DNA of 64,000 nucleotides from Streptomyces sp. SID10853 (lineage in GTDB: Bacteria > Actinomycetota > Actinomycetes > Streptomycetales > Streptomycetaceae): the NCBI RefSeq assembly GCF_010548145.1, contig NZ_JAAGLN010000005.1, forward strand, positions 1 through 64,000, in the 5' to 3' direction. Shown here piece by piece: positions 57,905-64,000 of the stretch. The notes under the pieces are model-generated. The model worked only from the letters and a program-made list of their open reading frames with translations, searched no databases and was not told the origin of the DNA. A program made the position numbers and the translations under genes. Position 1 is the first letter of the stretch; every line of letters starts with the position of its first letter.

Positions 57905-59941
57905 ATGGCTCTCAGCGTCCCTTCAGGAACCCGTGGGGCGGCCGGGAGCCGTGCCACGGCGCCCACTCCCGGACAGGTGTCCGCAGCCCCGCACCGGCGG
58001 GGAGAACTGCCCTCGGTGCACAATGCGTTGATCTGTGTGGGCCTTCCGGGGCTTGCGATTTCACCCGGTCACGGGCAGCTCACCGGTCAGGGCTTCGACG
58101 GCTTCTACCAGTCGGGGCGACGGCTCGTCTCCCGCTGCCAGGTGCGGGTGGCCGGGCGTGAACCGGTAGCCGTCCAGGGCAGGTTGATCGGAGCCGGCCG
58201 GGCCAGGTTCACGGCTGTGGTGCGGCTGCCTGGTGCGGCGGGGCCCGATCCCGAGCTGTTCGTGGAGCGTCTGCGCTCGGCCGACGGCACCGAGCGGATC
58301 ACCCTGCGCAGTGCCTCGGACCGGACACTGCGGATTCCGGTGGAGATCACTCTCGGCACGGACCTGGCATTCCTGGGAGCGGTCGCGGCCGGCTCTCCGG
58401 GGACGGAACTGCCCGCCGGTGTCCATGGAGCCGGTCTTCGCTGGACGGGAGACGGCGGCGACGCCGTTGTCACGGCAAGCCCGCCACCGGATGACGCCCT
58501 GGCCGCCACAGGGCTGCTCGGCTGGCAGCTCGAACTGCCTCCGGGAGGTTCCAGGGACATCGAGCTCCGAATCCGTACCGATACGCCGTCCCGCCCGGCG
58601 GGCCCTCTGCGCGGAGGCGTGCTGTCCCCGGCGAGCGCACACGGCGACGACTCCCGGGTGGAGACGCTGATGCGTACCAGTCTGGAGGACCTGCGCGCGA
58701 TGCTGGTCCGCGACCCGGGGCATCCAGCCGATATCTACCCGGCGGCGGGCGTGCCGTGGCGGTGCGGGTTCGCGCCCGCTGAGATCCTCTGGACCGCCCG
58801 GATGGCGTTGCCGCTCGGCACCCGTCTCGCTGCGGCCGCGCTGCGCCAACTCGGCCGTTCCCAGCTCGGGGGGACCGGATCCGGCGCAGGACGTATCCCC
58901 GGGCCTCTCCGGGACGCGGGCCCCCATCTGCCGCCCAGCTGCACCGGAGTGGAGGCGACACTGCTCTTTCCTGTGCTGCTGGCGGAGGCCAGGCGCTGGG
59001 GGCTGCCCGAGCGGGAGGTGGCGGAACTGCTCCCCGCAGCGGAGCACTGTCTTGCGTGGCTCCGCTCGGCGGCCGACGAGGACGGCCTGCTCGGTGAGGC
59101 CGGCGCGGGGGGCCTGCAACGCGCGGAGACCCAGGCACACGCCCACCGAGCCGCGGTTCTGGGGGCGGAGCTGCTCGACGAGTGCGGCCGTCCGGGCGCG
59201 GACCGGTGGCGTGAGTGGGCGGGCCGGCTGCGGAGAGGATTCCGGCAGACGTTCTGGATCGAGGACCGGGCAGGGGGAAGACCCGCGGCCGCACGTACCC
59301 CCGACGGCCGGCCGGTCCCGCAGCTGGGTGCCGGAGCGGCCCATCTTCTGGACACCGGGCTGCTGGGAGGTGGCAGATTCGCGGAGGGGCTGCTGGACAA
59401 GGTGCAGACCGAGCAGGTCGCCAGGCTGCTGGGCGGCCCGGCGATGGATTCTGGCTGGGGACTCCGCAGTCTCGGAGCCAGGGAGCAGGGCCACAATCCG
59501 TTCGGGCACCGGGGTGGCGCGGTGCGCGTGCACGAGACGGCTCTCGCGGTAGCGGGGCTTGCGGCAGCGGGCTTCGAGAAAGAGGCGTGCTCGCTGCTCG
59601 GCGGAGTGCTCGCCGCGGCCGACGCCTTCGGCCACCGGCTTCCCGAGATGTACGCCGGAGTGCAGAGAACCGACGACAGCGTCCCCCTCCCGCACCCGGC
59701 GGCCTGTCGCCCGGCGGCCGTGTCCGCGGCTGCCGGGATCCATCTGCTGATGAGTCTTGCGGGCGTCCGTCCCGATGTTCCGGCGGGCATGGTCGCACTC
59801 CGTCCGGTCAGCAGCGCCCCGCTCGGCGCGATCCAGTTGACGGGCCTTGCGGTGGCGGGGGAGCCCTTCTCGGTTCGCGTCAGCAGGCTGGGTCTCGGGA
59901 TGGTCGAGGAGGCCGCTGCAGGACTCCAACTGGGCATGTGA
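57905..59941 (+). CDS. Glycogen debranching enzyme-like protein
   Basis: A 678-residue protein. N-terminal beta domain of the debranching-enzyme type: [49 protein letters not shown]. The C-terminal half is an (alpha/alpha)6 glycosidase-like barrel: [67 protein letters not shown], and [44 protein letters not shown]. Catalytic acidic residues could not be fixed. ATG 57905 with AGGAGG eight bases upstream is preferred; ATG 57779 overlaps the DUF4192 stop and is the alternative. Confidence 0.8.
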   Translation: MALSVPSGTRGAAGSRATAPTPGQVSAAPHRRGELPSVHNALICVGLPGLAISPGHGQLTGQGFDGFYQSGRRLVSRCQVRVAGREPVAVQGRLIGAGRARFTAVVRLPGAAGPDPELFVERLRSADGTERITLRSASDRTLRIPVEITLGTDLAFLGAVAAGSPGTELPAGVHGAGLRWTGDGGDAVVTASPPPDDALAATGLLGWQLELPPGGSRDIELRIRTDTPSRPAGPLRGGVLSPASAHGDDSRVETLMRTSLEDLRAMLVRDPGHPADIYPAAGVPWRCGFAPAEILWTARMALPLGTRLAAAALRQLGRSQLGGTGSGAGRIPGPLRDAGPHLPPSCTGVEATLLFPVLLAEARRWGLPEREVAELLPAAEHCLAWLRSAADEDGLLGEAGAGGLQRAETQAHAHRAAVLGAELLDECGRPGADRWREWAGRLRRGFRQTFWIEDRAGGRPAAARTPDGRPVPQLGAGAAHLLDTGLLGGGRFAEGLLDKVQTEQVARLLGGPAMDSGWGLRSLGAREQGHNPFGHRGGAVRVHETALAVAGLAAAGFEKEACSLLGGVLAAADAFGHRLPEMYAGVQRTDDSVPLPHPAACRPAAVSAAAGIHLLMSLAGVRPDVPAGMVALRPVSSAPLGAIQLTGLAVAGEPFSVRVSRLGLGMVEEAAAGLQLGM

Positions 59942-60004
59942 GCGGGCGTGAGGAGCGCCGGAGTACGGGTGAATTGGAGAACACTGTGGATGCCGAAGGG
60001 CGTG

Positions 60005-60029
60005 TTTATCGTCAGAGAGACGACTATGA
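60005..60029 (+). promoter_or_regulatory. Candidate NrtR operator
   Basis: TTTATCGTC (60005-60013) and GACGACTATGA (60019-60029) form an imperfect inverted repeat around TCGTC-AGAGA-GACGA, eight bases before the Nudix regulator start, fitting autoregulation by this family. Confidence 0.45.
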
Positions 60030-60036
60030 TCATGTC

Positions 60037-60807
60037 ATGCCCCCCTACGACCCGTCGGCCTTTCCGCCCTTCGCTGTCACCGTCGATCTGGTCGTGCTCA
60101 CAGTGCGCAGTCATGCGCTGTGCGCACTGGCTGTACGCCGTGGAGAGGCGCCCTTTCAGGGCCGGTGGGCGCTGCCCGGCGGCTTCGTCAAGACCGACGA
60201 AGACCTGGGCGCAGCCGCCGCGCGTGAGCTCGCGGAGGAGACGGGGCTGTGCGCCCTCGATCCCTCGGCCCCGGTCCCGGCTCCCGGTTACGGCGCACAT
60301 CTTGAACAACTGGGCACCTACGGAGACCCGAAGCGCGACCCTCGCATGAGAGTCGTCAGCGTGGCCCATCTGGCACTCGCGCCCGATCTGCCCGCGCCCC
60401 GGGCCGGTGGTGACGCCCACAGTGCCCGGTGGGCCCCCGTCGAGGTCCTGCTCGGCCAGGACGGCGCAGCCGTCAGGGCCGGCGAGCCGCCCGAGCCGCT
60501 CGCCTTCGACCATGCGCGGATCCTCGCGGACGGTGTGGAGAGGGCCCGGTCGAAGATCGAGTACTCCTCGCTGGCCACCGCCTTCTGCCCCCAGGAGTTC
60601 ACGGTCGGGGAGCTGCGCCGGGTGTACGAGGCGGTGTGGGGCGTGGTCCTGGATCCCCGTAATTTCCACCGCAAGGTCACCGGTACGCCAGGCTTCCTGG
60701 TGCCCTCGGGCGGCACCACGACCCGCCAGGGCGGTCGGCCCGCACAACTGTTCAGGGCGGGAGGTGCGACGCTGCTCAACCCCCCGATGCTTCGCCCGGA
60801 GGTCTGA
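60037..60807 (+). CDS. NrtR-type Nudix regulator
   Basis: A 256-residue protein with an N-terminal Nudix domain ([12 protein letters not shown]... [32 protein letters not shown], a Nudix box GxGx5-Ex7-REUxEE-like pattern) and a C-terminal winged helix ([47 protein letters not shown]) as in NrtR regulators. NrtR proteins sense ADP-ribose or related nucleotides and repress NAD genes. No NAD gene is adjacent here. ATG 60037 gives [17 protein letters not shown]. Confidence 0.85.
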   Translation: MPPYDPSAFPPFAVTVDLVVLTVRSHALCALAVRRGEAPFQGRWALPGGFVKTDEDLGAAAARELAEETGLCALDPSAPVPAPGYGAHLEQLGTYGDPKRDPRMRVVSVAHLALAPDLPAPRAGGDAHSARWAPVEVLLGQDGAAVRAGEPPEPLAFDHARILADGVERARSKIEYSSLATAFCPQEFTVGELRRVYEAVWGVVLDPRNFHRKVTGTPGFLVPSGGTTTRQGGRPAQLFRAGGATLLNPPMLRPEV

Positions 60808-60907
60808 GAATCACTGCCACGCTGCACTAAAAGTCTGAAATGTCGCGTTATCTTGCTCCGGTAGCCGCCCATGCCGCCCGGCGGCCCTGCTACCCGCGAG
60901 AGAAGCG

Positions 60908-62821
60908 ATGCTCCAGGCCATCGGACTCACCAGCCACCCCCGCCGGGATCTGCCGCCCGCGGTGGACGATCTGACCTTCGACGCTGCCCCGGGCCAGATC
61001 ACCGCACTGCTCGGCCCTCCGGACGCCGGCAAGACCACAGCCCTGCGACTGATGCTCGAACTCGACCAGGGGCGTGGCATCACCTACTTCCGGGGTCTCC
61101 CGCTGCACCGGATCGCCCGCCCGGCCGCCGAAGTGGGCACCCTGCTCGGTGATGTGCCCGGGAATCCCGCGCGAACCGTACGCGGACAACTGCGCATGCT
61201 CTGCGCCGCCACCGGAGTGCCGGCATCGCGCGCCGACGAACTCCTCGAAGCGGTGGATCTCGTGAGCCTCGCGGATGAGCGGCTCGGCACGCTCTCTCGC
61301 GCCATGGACCGCAGGCTCGGCCTCGCCGTGGCCCTGCTCGCCGATCCGCAGACGCTGGTCCTGGACGAACCCGTCGAAGGTCTCTCGGCGCGGGACAGCG
61401 GCTGGCTCTTCGGGCTGTTGCGCGACCACGCGGCCCAGGGCGGCACGGTCCTGTACACCACAAGCGACCCCAAATCGGCGGCCCGTACGGCCGACCATGT
61501 CGTCACCATCGAAGCCGGACGGCTCGTGGCGGACCAGGAAGGAGCCGAGTTCGCCCGTACCCGGCTCCGGCCCCGGGTCGCGGTGCGCACGCCCCACACC
61601 GCGCGCCTCGCCGGTCTGCTCGGCCGCGAGGCCCGCGAGGGGCACCGCTCCGTCGAAGTCGTCACCGAGGGCGGCAGCAGGCTCTCCGTCTACGGCAGTA
61701 GCTGTGCGGAGATCGGCGAGGCGGCGTTCCGGCACGGGGTGCTGATCCATCAGCTTGCCGATGAGACAGGCGACATGGGGCCGGGGGGCGAGACCGTCGC
61801 GCCGGCCTCCGGTGTGTCCGGCTCCGAGCCTGTCGAGTCGGAGCCTGCCGGACGTCGGCCCCTCCATCCTGAAGCCCTCGGTCGAGACGGCTCCTTCGGT
61901 GACGCATTGGATCTCGGGCCTTTCGACTCCGCGATTCCGGCCGCCGACGCCCCCGTACTCGCGGCCCGGTCCGTGCTTCCGGAGATCGATTCGCTGATCG
62001 AGGCGCGATCCGAACTCTCCGAGCAGCAGCCGGTGATCACTCCGCTCGCGCTCAGGGGCCCGGTCAGGCCGCTGCGTTATGAGCTGCGGCGACTGTTCGG
62101 CGTCCGGACGGCGCTTCTCGTCGTGAGCGTCGTCCTCGCCGTTTCCGTAGCCCTGTCCGTGCTGCTCGCCAGGACCGGAGGGACGCCGCTCTCCCATCTC
62201 CTGATGGCATGGCCAGGCCCGCTTCCGCTGCCGCCCGCGGCTTTCGCTGCCGGTCTGCTCGGCGCTCTGGCATTCGGTGACGAGTTCCGGTATCCGGCGC
62301 TCGCCGTCGGCCGCGGTGGTGTCCCGAGGCGCTTCGGCCTGCTGGTCGCCAAGCTCGCAGTGTCGGGCGGGACGGCGTTCCTGCTGGCACTGCTCACGGC
62401 TGCCGCAGACGCGGGAACGCTCCGCCTTGTGTACGGCGGAGACTTGGCCGGTATCCCGCCCAACTGGCTCTCGCTGGCCGTTGGTTGGGTGGGCCTCACG
62501 GTGGGCTGCGCCTGGGCCGGGCTGCTGGGCGCGGGGGTGTTCAAGAGTACGACCGCAGGGCTGGCCGCCGTCCTGTCGGTCCCCGTCGCCGTCGTGCCGC
62601 TGATGCGGGCGGCCCTGGCGGCGCCCGCAGCCCGCTCGGTCGCCGGGCTCCCCGCCAGGCTCCGCGAAGTCGCCGGGGTCTGGCCAGGCGAGGCCGACCG
62701 CTGGCTCGTCGGGGTGCTCAGGCTCCTTTCGCAGCCCGTCGGCGCGGCCCTCGTGCTCTCGCTCGCAGCCCTGCTGTGCGCATTTCTGTTCACGGGCCTT
62801 CGGGGCAGGGCTCGTTGGTGA
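60908..62821 (+). CDS. ABC transporter ATPase fused to a permease domain, degenerate ATPase motifs
   Basis: A 637-residue fusion. The N-terminal ~270 residues are an ABC ATPase with Walker A GPPDAGKTT and Walker B TLVLDEPVEGLS, but the signature region reads LGTLSRAMDRRLGLAVALLADPQ (no LSGGQ) and the H-loop reads LYTTSDPKS with no histidine. A Pro/Glu/Ala-rich linker follows, then a C-terminal part with about six membrane helices (RTALLVVSVVLAVSVALSVLL, PAAFAAGLLGALAFGDEF, LAVSGGTAFLLALLTAAADAG, SLAVGWVGLTVGCAWAGLLGAGVF, VGAALVLSLAALLCAFLF), like ABC-2 permeases. ATG 60908. Substrate unknown. Confidence 0.8.
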   Translation: MLQAIGLTSHPRRDLPPAVDDLTFDAAPGQITALLGPPDAGKTTALRLMLELDQGRGITYFRGLPLHRIARPAAEVGTLLGDVPGNPARTVRGQLRMLCAATGVPASRADELLEAVDLVSLADERLGTLSRAMDRRLGLAVALLADPQTLVLDEPVEGLSARDSGWLFGLLRDHAAQGGTVLYTTSDPKSAARTADHVVTIEAGRLVADQEGAEFARTRLRPRVAVRTPHTARLAGLLGREAREGHRSVEVVTEGGSRLSVYGSSCAEIGEAAFRHGVLIHQLADETGDMGPGGETVAPASGVSGSEPVESEPAGRRPLHPEALGRDGSFGDALDLGPFDSAIPAADAPVLAARSVLPEIDSLIEARSELSEQQPVITPLALRGPVRPLRYELRRLFGVRTALLVVSVVLAVSVALSVLLARTGGTPLSHLLMAWPGPLPLPPAAFAAGLLGALAFGDEFRYPALAVGRGGVPRRFGLLVAKLAVSGGTAFLLALLTAAADAGTLRLVYGGDLAGIPPNWLSLAVGWVGLTVGCAWAGLLGAGVFKSTTAGLAAVLSVPVAVVPLMRAALAAPAARSVAGLPARLREVAGVWPGEADRWLVGVLRLLSQPVGAALVLSLAALLCAFLFTGLRGRARW

Positions 62822-62981
62822 CCGTCCCGGCCCACTTCTCGGCGCCTTGCAAGCAACTCACAGAGGAATGCCCGGGTTCTTTCCGATAAGGCGTCAATTG
62901 CAGGGAGGTCGATGATCACCCTTTCGTGTGCTTTTCACCAAAGACCTCAAGGGGGGCTCGAGGCGCGCCGACAAAGGATGC

Positions 62982-63869
62982 GTGACTACCCTTGCGCATT
63001 CCATGATGACCACCGCCCGCTCTGCCGAGTCCGGCCTCGCAGGTTCGGGTGAACTCGACCGCTATCCGTACGCAGAAGCACCCGGTGCCGGCCGTGCCGG
63101 AGCTCCTTCCTGGGGCGGCGGCGATACCGAGATGGGCAGGGCGGGCCGGCGGGCGACGGGCAGTCGTGGCCGCGGTCTGCACGGCCAGCTGGTTCAGCAG
63201 CTCGGCCAGATGATTGTCTCCGGCGACCTCGGTGCCGACCGTCCACTGGTTCCCGAGGAGATCGGCCAGCGCTTCGAGGTGTCCCGCACGGTGGTGCGGG
63301 AGTCGCTGCGTGTTCTTGAGGCCAAGGGCCTGGTCAGCGCCCGCCCCAATGTCGGCACCCGGGTCCGCCCGGTCAGTGACTGGAATCTGCTGGACCCGGA
63401 CATCATCGAATGGCGGGCGTTCGGGCCGCAGCGTGACGACCAGCGACGTGAGCTGAGCGAGCTGCGCTGGACGATCGAGCCGCTGGCCGCACGCCTGGCC
63501 GCCGGCCATGGACGTGAGGACATGCAGCAGCGCCTTGCGGACATGGTCGAGATCATGAGCCACGCTCTGGCCCAGGGCGATGCGGTCACCTTTTCCCGTG
63601 CCGATGCCGAATTCCACGCCCTGCTGATCCAGCTCGCGGGCAACCGGATGCTGGAGCACCTCTCGGGCATCGTCGCGGGAGCCCTTCAGGTGTCGGGTGG
63701 CCCCGTCACAGGGTGTGACCGGCCCACGGAGATCTCTCTCGTCCATCACGCGCGGATCGCTGACGCGCTCGCCGCGAACGACCCGCAGGCCGCAGAGGCG
63801 GCGATGCGTCAACTGCTGACCGTCCACCCGGAGGTGGAGCGCGTCGTTCCCGCGCCGCGCGTGCACTGA
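62982..63869 (+). CDS. FadR/GntR-family transcriptional regulator
   Basis: A 295-residue repressor type. A ~70-residue N-terminal Gly/Ala/Ser-rich head precedes the GntR winged helix (GLHGQLVQQLGQMIVSGDLGADRPLVPEEIGQRFEVSRTVVRESLRVLEAKGLVSARPNVGTRVRP). The FCD ligand domain follows, with ELRWTIEPLAARLAAGHG and DAEFHALLIQLAGNRMLEHLSG and the histidine in EISLVHHARIADALAANDPQAAEAAMRQLL. GTG 62982 has AAAGGATGC upstream. A hairpin follows. Target genes unknown. Confidence 0.88.
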   Translation: MTTLAHSMMTTARSAESGLAGSGELDRYPYAEAPGAGRAGAPSWGGGDTEMGRAGRRATGSRGRGLHGQLVQQLGQMIVSGDLGADRPLVPEEIGQRFEVSRTVVRESLRVLEAKGLVSARPNVGTRVRPVSDWNLLDPDIIEWRAFGPQRDDQRRELSELRWTIEPLAARLAAGHGREDMQQRLADMVEIMSHALAQGDAVTFSRADAEFHALLIQLAGNRMLEHLSGIVAGALQVSGGPVTGCDRPTEISLVHHARIADALAANDPQAAEAAMRQLLTVHPEVERVVPAPRVH

Positions 63870-63906
63870 TCGCGGGGTGCGGCCGGTGTGTGCGCCCGAA
63901 CCCGGT

Positions 63907-63935
63907 GCCGCCGGATCTTCGGGGGGTCCGGCGGC
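63907..63935 (+). terminator. Terminator after the FadR-type gene
   Basis: GCCGCCGGA (63907-63915) pairs perfectly with TCCGGCGGC (63927-63935), loop 11 bases. Confidence 0.75.
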
Positions 63936-63947
63936 ATAATTGTGGGT

Positions 63948-64000
63948 ATGCGTCCCTTGGGGAGTCGTATGTCGCAAATGGAGTGTGACTCGGGCCACGT
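63948..64000 (+). CDS. Possible start of a further gene (cut by window end)
   Basis: An ATG at 63948, preceded by a CATAAT -10-like hexamer (63935-63940), opens a frame MRPLGSRMSQMECDSGH that runs off the window. Too short to classify; other in-frame ATGs at 63969 and 63978 are equally possible. Reported only because the frame is still open at the edge. Confidence 0.3.
   Translation, partial: MRPLGSRMSQMECDSGH

Overview
The window is actinobacterial and almost certainly from a Streptomyces chromosome: very high GC with strong third-position GC, many GTG starts, a B12-dependent ribonucleotide reductase paired with NrdR, a single TTA codon in all the genes read, and a housekeeping gene order (DUF3046 - AI-2E permease - recA - recX ... 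miaB - miaA - dapF - rshA - hflX ... lexA - nrdR - nrdJ ... rnhB) that I recall from S. coelicolor. Most of it is core chromosome. No tRNA, rRNA, CRISPR array, insertion sequence or prophage was seen.

Layout. 1-2.8 kb: end of an AraC regulator, an azlCD amino-acid exporter pair, a toroid-fold protein on the minus strand, a DUF3046 protein. 3-6.6 kb: AI-2E-family permease, then recA-recX behind a composite damage-responsive promoter and before a strong terminator. 6.7-9.9 kb (minus): rhodanese, cysteine dioxygenase with a Cys-containing leader peptide, FAD monooxygenase. 10.2-17 kb: gluABCD glutamate uptake operon (minus), divergent gluRK two-component system (plus), orphan TAXI binding protein (minus). 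17-25.8 kb: CBS-BON protein, miaB, LigB-like protein, small antitoxin-like and gliding-motility-like proteins, miaA, a membrane protein, dapF, rshA. 25.9-31.7 kb: secreted M1 peptidase, hflX, and two tandem lipoprotein serine proteases. 32-38.2 kb: a four-gene NRPS-independent siderophore operon. 38.2-45.3 kb: DinG-type helicase, lexA, nrdR-nrdJ. 45.5-54.7 kb: lower-GC hypothetical, YdbC-like protein, histidine phosphatase, ADP-ribosylglycohydrolase, RNase HII, two lineage hypotheticals, a RecQ-like helicase fused to a phosphoribosyltransferase-like tail. 54.9-64 kb: D-Ala-D-Ala carboxypeptidase, DUF4192 protein, glycogen-debranching-like protein, NrtR-type Nudix regulator, ABC ATPase-permease fusion, FadR-type regulator and the first codons of another gene.

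The main theme is DNA damage and nucleotide supply: recA, recX, lexA, two helicases, RNase HII and nrdRJ lie within 50 kb. Three of these genes (recA, the DinG-like helicase and the RecQ-like helicase) carry the same TTGTCAGTG-N8-(T/A-rich -10) promoter, the LexA-independent RecA-NDp/PafBC type. recA and lexA additionally have SOS boxes, and the recA leader holds three DnaA-box-like repeats at exact 12-bp spacing. Other notable items are a siderophore operon lacking its expected decarboxylase and N-hydroxylase but carrying a TTA codon, a RelA/SpoT protein with altered synthetase motifs, and an ABC ATPase with a degenerate signature motif and H-loop. Short in-frame tandem repeats occur in several otherwise ordinary genes.
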